From NCBI RefSeq assembly GCF_000297495.1, contig NZ_ALWX01000019.1:1-64000 (forward strand): a stretch of DNA of 64,000 bases, written 5' to 3'. The number at the start of each line of letters is the position of its first letter. The stretch's first letter is position 1. The notes under the pieces are model-generated. The model saw nothing but the letters and a program-made list of their open reading frames with translations, searched no databases and had not been told where the DNA came from. The position numbers were made by a program, and so were the translations under genes. Source of the DNA: Janibacter hoylei PVAS-1 (GTDB lineage: Bacteria > Actinomycetota > Actinomycetes > Actinomycetales > Dermatophilaceae). This document shows positions 8,618 to 17,625 of this stretch, piece after piece.

Positions 8618-11248
8618 CTAGAAGCCGGCCGAGTCCTTCGCCAGGTTCGAGAACCGCGCATAGTGCCCTTGGAAGCCGAGCACGATGTCGGCGGTCGGAC
8701 CATTGCGGTGCTTGGCGACGATGACGTCGGCCTCCCCTTCGCGCTCGGACCCCGGGTCGCGATCGCGGTGGAGAAGTATAACCAAGTCTGCATCCTGTTC
8801 AATAGAGCCCGATTCTCTCAGGTCACTCATCGCCGGACGCTTGTCGGTGCGCTGCTCGGGGCCACGGTTCAGCTGCGAGATCGCGATGACCGGGACCTGC
8901 AGCTCCTTGGCCAGGAGCTTGAGCGCACGGGAGAACTCGGAGACCTCCTGCTGGCGGGACTCGACCTTCTTGCCGGAGGTCATCAGCTGCAGGTAGTCGA
9001 TGACGATGAGCTTGAGGTTGTGCTGCTGCTTGAGGCGCCGCGCCTTGGCGCGGATCTCCATGAGCGCTAGGTTGGGTGAGTCGTCGATGTAGAGCGGGCT
9101 GTCGCTGATCCGGCCGACGACGCGGGAGAGCTTGCGCCAGTCGGGGTCGCTCATCTTGCCGCGGCGCAGGTGCTGCAGCTGGATGCTCGCCTCCGCGGCG
9201 AGCACACGCATGGTGATCTCGCTGCGGCTCATCTCGAGGGAGAAGATCGCGGTCGCCATCTGGTGGTGGATCGCCGCCGCGCGGGCGATGTCGACACCCA
9301 GCGTCGAGTTGTGCGTCGGGATCATCGAGCGACCAGCCAGGTAGAGGTGGGCCGGGTTGTCGACCTCTACGCAGCGCACGGGTACAGACTCGATGGGACG
9401 CACGTCCGTGATGAAGCGGGAGTTGCGCCGCTGGAAGGTGCGCGACCGCAGGTCCTTGTGGCGAATCGCCTTGCGCTCGAGCCAGAAGACGTCCTCGTCC
9501 GCGCTGAAGGTCAGCGTGTAGGCGATCGACGACCCCTGGCTGCGACCATGGACGGCCTTTTCGCTGACCCCGAAGCGGTAGCCCAGCCCGGCCACGAGGT
9601 CGCGCACATCCCCCATCAACCGTGCCGAGGTCGAGGTGAACTGGACGCACCCGACGTTGGTGACCGTGCCATCAGTGTCGAGCAGGCCCGCCAGGAGCGC
9701 GCGCCGCTGCTCCTCGGACGCCCTGAGGTAGTCCATCGGGATGTGCTTGTCGCCGAGCACACCGATCTTGCGCAGCAGCGCCTGCACCGTGCCGTGGTCG
9801 TTGTGGCACTCCTGGCACCGCCGCCTGCCCGACGACGGACGACCGCAGTCGGGGCACGTGGGGTCCGCCATGCGGGGCGTCCCCTTCGACTTGCCACCGC
9901 ACGAGCGACCGCACGTCTTCACCTGTGACGTGTGCGGGACGAACTCGGCACCGCAGACCACGCACTCTCGCACCGCCACGTCCTCGACGGGCAGCCGGAG
10001 GGAGTAGCGCATGGCCGCGCTGGTCTTCGTCACCACGAGCCCCTGGCCCTCCAGGTAGGTGACGATCTCGGGGTCGTCAGTGGTGAACATCGCGCAGTCG
10101 CTGGTGCCATCTCCGAGCCAGGCACCGAGGACGTAGGGCGAGAGCGCAAGATCCGCCGCGGGCAGCTCGAGCGGCTGGGCCAGCGCGACAGAGTGGTTGA
10201 GGCGCGCGTCCTTGGTCGCGGTGCGGATGGTGGCCGCGATCTCCTCGGTGGTGCGGACCTCGGCGAAGGTGCGCTGGTTCTTCGTGCCGTTGCGCCCGTC
10301 GCGGGCGGCCTGGAAGGACTTGCGCGACGCGTGGGTGTCCGTCAGCCACTGATGCTGCGCATCCGCAACGATCACCGAGCCGTCCGAGAACTCGACCTCA
10401 TAACAGGGGCGGTCGGTCATGACCTCCGTCGCGGCGACGACAGTCGTCGCCCGGCCCTCGGCGTCGATGAGCTGGTCACCGACGGCGACCTCGCCCATGG
10501 TCGTCCAGCCTGTCGGTGTGGGCAGCGCGGTGTCGAGGGCGAGCGCCTTGCCGATGGCCGGCCTGGCCGCGATGACGACCATCTGGCCCGGGTGCAGACC
10601 GTGCGTCAGCTCGTCGAGGTCGGTGAAGCCCGTCGGCACACCGGTCATCTCGTCGGTGCGACCGGCGGCGACCTCGATCTCGGTCATCGTCTCGTTGAGC
10701 GTGTCCCACAGGGGGGCGTAGTCCTCGCCGCCACGCTTCTCCGCGACGGTGTAGACCTCGGCCTGAGCCTGGTTGACGATGTCCTCGACGTCGCCGCCGC
10801 CCTGGGCGTAGCCCATCTGGACGATCTTGGTCCCGGCCTCGACGAGGCGCCGCAGCACCGCCCGCTCGGCGACGATCTGCGCGTAGTACCCGGCGTTGGC
10901 CGCGGTCGGCACCGACTGGATGAGGTCGTGCAGGTACGCCTGCCCGCCCGCGCGCTGCAGGTCGCCGCGCTTGCTCAGCTCGTCGGCGACGGTGATCGCG
11001 TCGGCCGGCTCGCCGCGGCTGTAGAGGTCGATGACCGCGTCGAAGATCAACTCGTGCGCCGGCCGGTAGAAGTCGTGCCCGCGCACCGCCTCACCGACGT
11101 CGGCGATCGCGTCCTTGGAGAGGAGCATGCCGCCGAGGACGGACTGCTCGGCGCCGACGTCCTGCGGCGGGAGCCGGTCGGCGGGCGGCCCGGACGCGTA
11201 GCCGTCGGTGTCCCCGTAGCTCCTCGCGCCCATGTCAGTCGTCGTCAC
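8618..11248 (-). CDS. dnaB: Replicative DNA helicase DnaB with an intein in the P-loop
   Basis: Hexameric 5'-3' helicase of the replication fork. The GTG at 11248 has GGAGG 8 bases upstream. The precursor has 876 residues: N-extein 1-234 (N-terminal domain starting PPQDVGAEQSVLGGML, then linker), intein 235-647, C-extein 648-876 with the RecA-like motor. Splicing would join ARPAIGK to STLGVD and rebuild Walker A. Motor motifs follow: LKLIVIDYLQLM (Walker B), VIAISQLNRGPEQR and GSIEQDADLVILLHRD. The C-terminus matches the family end. Because the intein splits the Walker A lysine from its serine, the precursor should be inactive until splicing. Confidence 0.95.
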   Translation of the reverse strand: MTTTDMGARSYGDTDGYASGPPADRLPPQDVGAEQSVLGGMLLSKDAIADVGEAVRGHDFYRPAHELIFDAVIDLYSRGEPADAITVADELSKRGDLQRAGGQAYLHDLIQSVPTAANAGYYAQIVAERAVLRRLVEAGTKIVQMGYAQGGGDVEDIVNQAQAEVYTVAEKRGGEDYAPLWDTLNETMTEIEVAAGRTDEMTGVPTGFTDLDELTHGLHPGQMVVIAARPAIGKALALDTALPTPTGWTTMGEVAVGDQLIDAEGRATTVVAATEVMTDRPCYEVEFSDGSVIVADAQHQWLTDTHASRKSFQAARDGRNGTKNQRTFAEVRTTEEIAATIRTATKDARLNHSVALAQPLELPAADLALSPYVLGAWLGDGTSDCAMFTTDDPEIVTYLEGQGLVVTKTSAAMRYSLRLPVEDVAVRECVVCGAEFVPHTSQVKTCGRSCGGKSKGTPRMADPTCPDCGRPSSGRRRCQECHNDHGTVQALLRKIGVLGDKHIPMDYLRASEEQRRALLAGLLDTDGTVTNVGCVQFTSTSARLMGDVRDLVAGLGYRFGVSEKAVHGRSQGSSIAYTLTFSADEDVFWLERKAIRHKDLRSRTFQRRNSRFITDVRPIESVPVRCVEVDNPAHLYLAGRSMIPTHNSTLGVDIARAAAIHHQMATAIFSLEMSRSEITMRVLAAEASIQLQHLRRGKMSDPDWRKLSRVVGRISDSPLYIDDSPNLALMEIRAKARRLKQQHNLKLIVIDYLQLMTSGKKVESRQQEVSEFSRALKLLAKELQVPVIAISQLNRGPEQRTDKRPAMSDLRESGSIEQDADLVILLHRDRDPGSEREGEADVIVAKHRNGPTADIVLGFQGHYARFSNLAKDSAGF
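9308..10546 (-). other. Intein in DnaB, class 3 type with LAGLIDADG homing endonuclease
   Basis: The 413-residue insert starts with Ala, not Cys or Ser, at ALALDTALPTPTGW and ends SMIPTHN before extein Ser. The class 3 WCT signature is present: Trp in block B (DAQHQWLT), Cys in block F (VRCVEVDNPAHLYLAG) and Thr in block G (IPTHN). Two LAGLIDADG endonuclease motifs are seen, YVLGAWLGDGT and LLAGLLDTDGT. Between them lies a cysteine-rich insert with CVVC, CGRSC, CPDC and CQEC pairs, likely binding zinc. Splicing and endonuclease activity are inferred from motifs. Confidence 0.88.
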
Positions 11249-11593
11249 CGCGTCGCCCTCCGTGTGCCTGCCCCGGACCCCGACGAAGGGGGGGGTCCGC
11301 ACGCCCCGTCGAGGGGACGTCAGAGCAGGGTCGCACCCGTCGCCGACAACGCCAAACGGCCCTGTGGACAGTGCTGTGGACGGGGTGTGGACGACGCGCC
11401 ATGCCACTGTGCACAGTCCGTGGACAAGTCTGTGGATCTCCCTCACACCCCGACGGCGACACCCCATCTGACCTGCGAGGATGCGGCGCGAAGCGTGTGG
11501 ACCCGCAAAAAAATGCCGACCGGCAATCCACAGGCAACGACACGCCATAGGCCACAGATGACCCCCTTCGCGCAAGCTCGGAGCGCCCGGCGG
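11249..11593. promoter_or_regulatory. dnaB upstream region with a cluster of DnaA-box-like sites
   Basis: This 345-base gene-free stretch carries at least seven TGTGGAC/TGTGGAT-like words (the complement of the DnaA box TTGTCCACA). They start near 11363, 11375, 11386, 11419, 11431 and 11496, with the reverse form ATCCACAGG at 11526. Only some match the consensus at eight or nine positions. A GGAGG for dnaB sits at about 11257-11261. A G8 run lies at 11287-11294. I see no other gene. Whether DnaA controls dnaB here is inference. Confidence 0.5.
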
Positions 11594-11869
11594 TCAGCCG
11601 GTGCGCCCGTAGCGGATGCGGGCCCGCTCCCGGGCCTTCTCCGCCTCGAGCTCGCGGTCCTTCGGCGGGGCATTCGTCACGAGGTGGTCGAGCAGGTGCT
11701 GGGTCACCTGGGCGATCTCCTCGACGGCCTCGTCGAAGGCGGCCTGGTTGGCCTGGCTCGGCTTCGTCGACCCGCTCACCTTGCGCACGTACTGGAGGGC
11801 GGCGGCGCGCACCTCGTCAGTCGTGGCCGGGGGCTCGAAGTTGTGCAGCTGTCGGATGTTTCGGCACAT
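11594..11869 (-). CDS. DUF2277 domain protein
   Basis: A 91-residue protein whose N-terminus MCRNIRQLHNFEPPAT is diagnostic of DUF2277, followed by the conserved AALQYVRKVSGSTKPSQAN. Function is unknown. The ATG at 11869 is set by that N-terminus; a longer upstream frame is a shadow of the divergent MFS gene. The C-terminus is a basic helix. It stands alone, divergent from the MFS gene, with about 95 bases between the two starts. Confidence 0.88.
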   Translation of the reverse strand: MCRNIRQLHNFEPPATTDEVRAAALQYVRKVSGSTKPSQANQAAFDEAVEEIAQVTQHLLDHLVTNAPPKDRELEAEKARERARIRYGRTG

Positions 11870-11963
11870 GCCACCCAGTCTCCTCCTGCGGACCGACAGG
11901 GACACGCCCTTCGCGGTCAAGAGCATTTGGCCGCTGTCGGTGGCCTGGCGGACCATGGAGGAC

Positions 11964-13412
11964 ATGCCCACCACCGCGGCGGCGCCGCACCCCGTGACCA
12001 CCCCTGCCCAGACGACGCTGATCCTGCGCGTGCTGACGGTGGCCACCTTCGTCGTGATCCTCAACGAGACGATCATGAACAACGCCATCCCGCGGCTCAT
12101 GGACGACTTCCACGTCACCGAGACGTCGGCGCAGTGGCTGACGACCGCCTTCATGCTGACGATGGCCGTCGTCATCCCGATGACCGGCTGGCTCATGCGT
12201 CGACTGGCGACGCGGCGCACCTTCGCCGTGGCGATGGGTCTCTTCACCGTCGGCACGACGATCGCCGCGGCCGCCCCGAGCTTCGAGGTGCTCGTCGCCG
12301 CCCGCGTCGTGCAGGCGGGCGGCACCGCGGTGATGATCCCGCTGCTCATGACCACCCTCATGGACCTCGTGCCCGTCGCCGACCGCGGCCGCACGATGGG
12401 CAATGTCTCGCTCGTCATCGCCGTCGCCCCCGCGATGGGCCCGGCCGTCTCCGGGGTCCTGCTCGAGCTCGGCACGTGGCGCCTGATCTTCATCGCCGTG
12501 CTGCCGATCGCCGCGGCCTCCCTCGCCCTCGGCCTGCGCCTGCTGCCCGACACCGGCGAGCGCGAGGACAGCCGCCTCGACCTGCCGAGCGTCGCCCTGG
12601 CGGTCGTCGGCTTCGGCGGCATCGTCTAAGGTCTCTCGGGCCTCGGTGGCGGCCACGGCGGCGAAGGGGGTCCAGCTCCCGAGCCCGTCGTCGACCCCCT
12701 CCTCGCGGCCGGCATCGCAGCCCTCGCCCTCGCGGTCTTCGCCTGGCGACAGCTGACCCTCGCCCGCACCGGCGACCCGCTCATGGACCTGCGGGCCTTC
12801 CGCCACCGCAGCTTCACGGGCGCCTTCGTCACGATGTGCCTCGGCTTCGCCGCACTCATCAGCTCGGTCATCCTGCTGCCGATCCACCTGCAGCGCGGGC
12901 TCGGCCTGAGCACCCTCGACACCGGGCTGCTGCTCATCCCGGGCGGCCTGGCCATGGGCCTGCTCGGGCCGTCGATCGGACGGCTCTACGACCGCATCGG
13001 CGCCCGACCCCTCGTCGTCCCCGGCGCGGTCGGCATGACCCTGTCGCTGACGCTCTTCGCCGTGCTGCTGCCGCACGTCGGCATGTGGACCGTGCTCATC
13101 CTGCACGTGCTGCTCAGCCTCTCGCTCGCGCTGCTCTTCACCCCGCTCTTCACCGCGGGCCTGGGCTCGCTGCCGCACTCCCTGCACGCGCACGGCTCCG
13201 CGCTGCTCGGCTCCTCCCAGCAGGTCTTCGGGGCGGCCGGCACGGCGACGAGCATCGCCGTCATGACGCTCGTCGCGGGCGCCGACCCGACGACGGCGGA
13301 GCGCACCTCGGGCGTGCAGGCGGCCTTCGTCATGCTGGCCGTCGCCGCCGCGGTGACCATCGGCACCTGCCTCATGGTGAGCACGCCGGCCGAGGACCCG
13401 GCGGACGAGTAG
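11964..13412 (+). pseudogene. DHA2-type MFS drug transporter interrupted by TAA
   Basis: The frame from ATG 11964 (or 11955) encodes a 14-helix MFS exporter of about 482 residues with the motifs VVILNETIMNNAIPRL, WLTTAFMLTMAVVIP and LGTWRLIFIAVLP. A single TAA at 12627-12629 (codon 222) falls in the conserved GGIV-Y-GLS segment between the two halves; the natural codon is almost certainly TAC. The frame continues without loss through MDLRAFRHRSFTGAF to TGA 13412. As written the gene is split into two six-helix halves. Either a true nonsense mutation or a base error; unlike the other lesions it is a substitution. Confidence 0.8.
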
Positions 13413-13439
13413 CCGCGGAGGTGCGGACTCCCGGGCCGG

Positions 13440-14657
13440 TCAGCGCAGCCCGGGCGCGAGCGACGGCGTGCGTCGCAGCAGCGCGGCCAATGCCATGACG
13501 AGCACGAGCAGCGCCACCGAGAGGGCTACCGACCCCGCCCACCCGGCGCGCGTCCACGCGGCGCCGGAAACGGTGCCGAAGACCGCGGACCCGAGGTAGT
13601 ACGTGAAGAGGTACAGCGAGGCCGCTTGGCCGGCGCTCGTCCCGCCGAGGTGGGCCCGCAGCGGCACCCAGCCGCTCGCGATGCCGTGCACCGCGAAGAA
13701 GCCGACGACGAGCAGCCCCATCCCCACGACGACGAGCGACAGCACGTCGGGCAGCGTGAGCAGTGCCCCGACGATCGCGACGGCCGCCCCGATCGGGATG
13801 ACCGTTCGCCGCCCGTGACGGTCGGCGAGGTCGCCGAACCACGTCGAGCTGACCGTCCCCAGCGGGTAGACGAGGAAGACGAGGCTCGCCGCACCGATCC
13901 CCAGCGCGAAGGGGGGATCCGCCAGCCGGAAGCCGATGGTGTTGAAGAGTGCGACCATCGCCCCGAGCGAGCAGCCGCCGATGGCGTAGAGGGCGAGCAG
14001 CGCCGGGTCCGACAGGGCCCGGCGGGTCATCGCCGCCAGCGCACGCGGGTTGCCCGGCGCCGGCTCGAAGCCCCGCGAGACCGGCAGCGCGAGCCGCACG
14101 AGGACCGCGCACGCCAGGCCGACGAGCACTGTTGCGGCGATACCCCAGCGCCACCCGCCGCCCAGCTCCGCGCCGAATCCGGAGACGAGTCGGCCCGACA
14201 TCCCGCCGAAGGCCGTGCCCCCGACGTAGAGCCCGGCGGCGCGCCCCTGGCTCGAGGGGTGCAGCTCCTCGCGCAGGTAGGCCGTCGCGACCGCGGGCAG
14301 CCCGGCGAGCGCGAAGCCGTCCGCAAAGCGCAGCGCGAGCAGCGCCTCCCAGGTCGGCGCGAGCGCCGAGGCGAAGCCGATGACGACCGAGGCCCCGAGC
14401 GATAGGTGGATCAGGCGGGTGCGTCCGACGACGTCGGAGAGCGGACCGGCGATGAGCAACCCGGCGCCGATGCCGAACATCGCCAGCGACACGCTGAGGG
14501 TCGAGGCACCCGTCGAGACGTCGAAGTCGCGCCGCAGGTCCGGCAGCAGTGCCTGCGTCGAGTACAGCAGGGTGAAGGTCGCGAGTCCCGCCGCGAAGAG
14601 CGACCAGACGATCCGCCGGTAGCCGCTGCTGCCCGGCAGGTAGCCCTCGTGCCTCAC
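13440..14657 (-). CDS. MFS transporter (12-helix)
   Basis: A 405-residue major facilitator starting at GTG 14657, which overlaps the LacI-type regulator's stop by GTGA. Twelve hydrophobic helices are visible; the loop 2-3 motif is GPLSDVVGRTRLIHL and the loop 8-9 counterpart GDLADRHGRRTVIP. It belongs with small-molecule permeases of the YnfM type, but the substrate cannot be read from sequence. Translational coupling to the LacI regulator suggests the regulator controls this exporter or importer. Confidence 0.85.
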   Translation of the reverse strand: MRHEGYLPGSSGYRRIVWSLFAAGLATFTLLYSTQALLPDLRRDFDVSTGASTLSVSLAMFGIGAGLLIAGPLSDVVGRTRLIHLSLGASVVIGFASALAPTWEALLALRFADGFALAGLPAVATAYLREELHPSSQGRAAGLYVGGTAFGGMSGRLVSGFGAELGGGWRWGIAATVLVGLACAVLVRLALPVSRGFEPAPGNPRALAAMTRRALSDPALLALYAIGGCSLGAMVALFNTIGFRLADPPFALGIGAASLVFLVYPLGTVSSTWFGDLADRHGRRTVIPIGAAVAIVGALLTLPDVLSLVVVGMGLLVVGFFAVHGIASGWVPLRAHLGGTSAGQAASLYLFTYYLGSAVFGTVSGAAWTRAGWAGSVALSVALLVLVMALAALLRRTPSLAPGLR

Positions 14658-15697
14658 GCCGACCCCCGGACCATCCGCGCGGGGATGTTGTGCCGGGTGA
14701 CGACCTGCACCCCCGACGCGAGTGAGGTCGGCGCCCCCGGGACCAGCCGGTGGTGCTGGAGCACAGCGGTGATCGCGGCGCGCGCGTCCTCGCGCAGGTC
14801 GTGGTGGAGCACGAGGTCGATCTCGCCCGTGCGCAGCAGCCCGAGGTTGTCGGCGTCGAGGTCGTGCCCGACGTAGACCGAAGGGGGGACCCTCTTCGCG
14901 CGGAGCGTCGCGAGTATCGCCCGGTTGGCGCCTCCGACGGAGTACACCCCGAGGGGTGCCGTGACATCCTCGAGCTCGGCGGCGACGACGGCCGCGGTCG
15001 CAGCGTCGAGCCCGTCGGCATCGGCGACCCGGCGCACCTCGACGTGCGGTGCGGTGGCGCTCATCTGCTCGACGAAGGCCTCGACCCGGGTCCGCTCCCC
15101 CACGAAGGAGGAGCGGCTCAGCGTGACGAGGACGCTCGCGAGATCGCCTCTGCCCCAGTGCTGCACGAGGTGCGCGGCGGTGCGGCCGGCCGAGACGTGG
15201 TCCGGCCCGGCATAGGCGATGCGCCGCGATCCGTGCACGTCGGTGACGAGGGTGACCGCGGGGATCCCGCGGTCGGCGAGGTCGTCGATCGCGGCCGCGA
15301 CGGCCGGCTCGTCGGGGACCTTGAGGAGCACGGCGTGGCTGGTGCGCCCCCTGCGCCCGATGCCCTCGAGCGTGGCGACGACATCGTCGACCGTGCCCGA
15401 CTCCCGCAGGTGGTAGCGGGCGCGCACGGCGGCCGGCCGCAGCCCGCTCAGCTGGGACTCCAGCGCCGCCGTGACCTCTCCGCTGAAGCGGTCGGGAGCC
15501 TGCATGACGACGTCGAGGACGAGCGAGCGGGCCCCGAGGCGCAGGGCGCTCGCCTGCCGGTCGAGCTCGGCGACCGCCTGCTCCACCGCGCGGACGGCGC
15601 GGGGACTGGCACCCGGCCGACCGTGGAGGACCCGGTCGACGGTGGCCTCGGACAGGCCGGCCTGCTCGGCGATGTCGGCGACGCGGTGGCTGCGCAC
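14654..15697 (-). CDS. LacI-family transcriptional regulator
   Basis: 347 residues. The N-terminal HTH (VADIAEQAGLSEATVDRVLH) and hinge helix (AVAELDRQAS) are classic LacI; the remainder is a periplasmic-binding-protein-like sensor domain resembling those of sugar/inositol-type regulators (PLGVYSVGGANRAILATLR, YVGHDLDADNLGLL). The GTG start at 15697 immediately follows the lysoplasmalogenase stop, and its own stop overlaps the MFS start, so the three genes form one unit. The effector is unknown. Confidence 0.88.
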   Translation of the reverse strand: MRSHRVADIAEQAGLSEATVDRVLHGRPGASPRAVRAVEQAVAELDRQASALRLGARSLVLDVVMQAPDRFSGEVTAALESQLSGLRPAAVRARYHLRESGTVDDVVATLEGIGRRGRTSHAVLLKVPDEPAVAAAIDDLADRGIPAVTLVTDVHGSRRIAYAGPDHVSAGRTAAHLVQHWGRGDLASVLVTLSRSSFVGERTRVEAFVEQMSATAPHVEVRRVADADGLDAATAAVVAAELEDVTAPLGVYSVGGANRAILATLRAKRVPPSVYVGHDLDADNLGLLRTGEIDLVLHHDLREDARAAITAVLQHHRLVPGAPTSLASGVQVVTRHNIPARMVRGSA

Positions 15698-16357
15698 TCA
15701 GCCCCGCAGCGGTCGGGCCGCCCGGTCGTGGTGCGCGATCGAGGCGACGAGGAGGAACTGGGCGAACACATAGGTGAGCATGACGAGCACGCTGTGGAGG
15801 GGCAGCTCGACCCCATCGAAGGTGCGCAGCGCGATGAGCCCGTCGGAGACGAGGAAGACCACGGCGCCGACCGTCGCGACCCGGTCGAGCCCGGTCGCGA
15901 GGACGGCCATGGTGACGATGGCGGCCCCGTAGACGAGGACCGGCCAGATCGCTCCCGTACGCAGCGCGGTGAAGACCAGCACGGCGAGCATCGCCACGAC
16001 ATAGGGGGCGACGAGGACCGGTCGGGTGCGCGCGATGCTCCGGTCGACGAAGGGCAGGAAGGCTGCGGCATAGGCGATCTGGGCGAGCAGGAAGGGCACG
16101 ACCATCGCCCAGAAGCCGGCGTCGCTGCCGTCGTCGAAGAACCGCGGGAGCGTGTCGCCGAGCCACGAGAGGCCGAGCGCCGCGAGGGCCAGACGCGCGA
16201 GCTGCGACTTCGGGTCCGGGGTGGTGGTCCACAGCAGCCACGCGAGCACGGGCATGAGCAGCACCTGGGTGAGGTCGGCGAGCACACCCCCCGGAGCGAC
16301 GCCCTGCGCGGCCAGGTGGACCAGAGTGACGACCACGAGGGCGGCGAGCGCAGGCAT
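15698..16357 (-). CDS. YhhN-family lysoplasmalogenase-like membrane protein
   Basis: A 219-residue protein with about eight hydrophobic helices and the YhhN/TMEM86 features ALGLSWLGDTLPRFF near residue 64 and AVVFLVSDGLIALRTF near residue 166, where the conserved acidic residues of the active site lie. Family members hydrolyse the vinyl-ether bond of lysoplasmalogens. First gene of a three-gene unit with LacI and MFS, an unusual combination, so its native substrate here is open. Confidence 0.85.
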   Translation of the reverse strand: MPALAALVVVTLVHLAAQGVAPGGVLADLTQVLLMPVLAWLLWTTTPDPKSQLARLALAALGLSWLGDTLPRFFDDGSDAGFWAMVVPFLLAQIAYAAAFLPFVDRSIARTRPVLVAPYVVAMLAVLVFTALRTGAIWPVLVYGAAIVTMAVLATGLDRVATVGAVVFLVSDGLIALRTFDGVELPLHSVLVMLTYVFAQFLLVASIAHHDRAARPLRG

Positions 16358-16755
16358 GGCCCGAGCCTACGGCCGCATCGGTCCCTGAGGAGGGCCCCCG
16401 GGCCCGTCTCGAAGGGCCCCTGAGAAGGGCCCCCCGGGCCCGTCTCGAAGGGCCCCTCCCTTCGAGACGCTCGGCCGTGGACGGCCTCACTCCTCAGGGA
16501 GGCGGGGGGCAGTCGGCCGAGGACGGCCTCACCCCCAGGGAGCGGGGGGCAGTCGGCCGTGGACGGCCTCACTCCTCAGGGAGCGGAGGACGGACACACG
16601 GCGGCAGGCGGCAGGGCGAAGGGGATGGCTGCGCACATCAAGCCGAAGTCGAGAACGGCAACGGCACCAGCGGACCAGGCAGGACTTCGGCGGGCGCAGC
16701 CGTCCCCCTTCGCCCCGCCCACCCGGGGACCGAGGGACGGGCATATCGTCGAGTC
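16358..16755. repeat. Gene-free stretch with palindromic repeat family A
   Basis: This 398-base gap holds a nest of repeats (about 16380-16585). Two direct copies of a unit that begins TCCCTGAGGAGGGC and ends CGTCTCGAAGGG are followed by inverted copies that begin CCCTTCGAGACGCTCGGCC and end CTCCTCAGGGA. Three ACGGCCTCAC(T/C) half-units follow at roughly 40-60-base spacing. Related copies occur at 32835-32880 and 37865-38112. The remaining bases to 16755 hold the glutathione peroxidase promoter region, in which I see no clear site. Confidence 0.8.
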
Positions 16756-17245
16756 ATGAGCCTCCTCGACGCCCCCCCTCGCCCGCCTCGACGGCACCCC
16801 CGGCACGCTGCGCGACCTCACCGGCGGCCGACCGGCGCTGCTCGTCAATGTCGCGAGCAAGTGCGGCCTGACCCCGCAGTACGCGGCCCTCGAGGCGCTG
16901 CACGAGGAGTACGCCCCGCAGGGGTTCACCGTCGTCGGGCTGCCGTGCAACCAGTTCGGCGGGCAGGAGCCGGGCACGGCCGAGGAGATCGCCGAGTTCT
17001 GCTCCGCCACCTACGGCGTGACCTTCCCGATGAGCGAAAAGGTCGAGGTCAACGGCCCCGGCCGCCACGCCGTCTACGCGGCTCTCGTCGACACCCCGGA
17101 CGAAGGGGGCGAGAGTGGCGACATCCGGTGGAACTTCGAGAAGTTCGTCATCGACGCCGACGGCACGCCCGTGGCGCGCTTCAGCCCGCAGGTGGCGCCC
17201 GACGACGAGCGGGTCGTCGCCGCCCTTCGCTCCGCCATCGGCTGA
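16756..17245 (+). CDS. Glutathione peroxidase family protein (apparent +1 frameshift)
   Basis: Corrected length is 162 residues, normal for the family. The ATG at 16756 starts MSLLDAP; one extra C in the C7 run at 16772-16778 must be removed to read LARLDGTPGTLRDLTGG and on. Catalytic motifs are intact: NVASKCGLTPQ with Cys in place of selenocysteine, LPCNQFGGQEPG, and WNFEKFVID with the conserved Trp-Asn. Such bacterial Cys enzymes are usually thioredoxin-dependent peroxidases. The TusA-like gene starts at the next base. Confidence 0.85.
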
Positions 17246-17549
17246 GTGCACGCACCCGACGAGCCCGTCGCGCGGATCGACGGCGGGGACCTGTCGTGCG
17301 CGCGGCTACTCATCCTGCTGCGTGCGCGGGTCGCCGACCTGCCCCCCGGCAGCATCGTGCACCTGAGCACGACCGACCCGGTTGCGCCCATCGACCTGCC
17401 GGCGTGGTGCCGGCTCACCGGCCACGGGTACCTCGGCGTCGCCGAGCCCGGGCCGCCCCCCGGTCTACGGGGTGCGGGTGGGGGCCAGCCCGGTCGAGAC
17501 GCGACCGGACCGGCCCTGGCACCCCATCGACCCCACGATTTCCGGGTGA
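17246..17549 (+). CDS. TusA-like sulfurtransferase family protein (apparent +1 frameshift)
   Basis: About 100 residues from GTG 17246, directly abutting the peroxidase stop. The N-terminal half (ARIDGGDLSCARLLILLR, VHLSTTDPVAPIDLPAWC) has the beta-alpha-beta pattern and the cysteine position of TusA/SirA-like proteins. An extra C in the C6 run at 17456-17461 breaks the frame; corrected, the protein ends VGASPVETRPDRPWHPIDP. Its TGA lies inside the left outer arm of the palindrome that follows. Assignment is moderate because the family is short and divergent. Confidence 0.6.
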
Positions 17550-17605
17550 CCCGAGAAACCCGCGGTTCGCAAGGGTTTGAAACTCTTGCGAACCGCGGGT
17601 TTCTC
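17544..17605. repeat. Palindrome family B, copy 1
   Basis: A perfect 21-bp inverted repeat, 17553-17573 with 17585-17605, loop of 11 bases that is itself near-palindromic. The arm begins GAGAAACCCGCGGTTCGCAA. The outer GGGTGACCC at 17544-17552 has no partner on the right. A related copy lies at 21671-21741. It sits between the 3' ends of convergent genes (TusA-like and PhoX), so it may end transcription in both directions, but there is no T-tract. Confidence 0.85.
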
Positions 17606-17625
17606 TTGCTGAGCGCGAAGGGGGG

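Noticed and set aside
11363-11534. Chromosomal origin oriC
   Set aside because: No dnaA, dnaN or AT-rich unwinding region nearby; the DnaA-like words are degenerate.
9932-13498. 1,188-codon open frame on the plus strand across dnaB and the MFS gene
   Set aside because: Crosses several real genes and intergenic DNA, with low-complexity Arg-rich translation; shadow.
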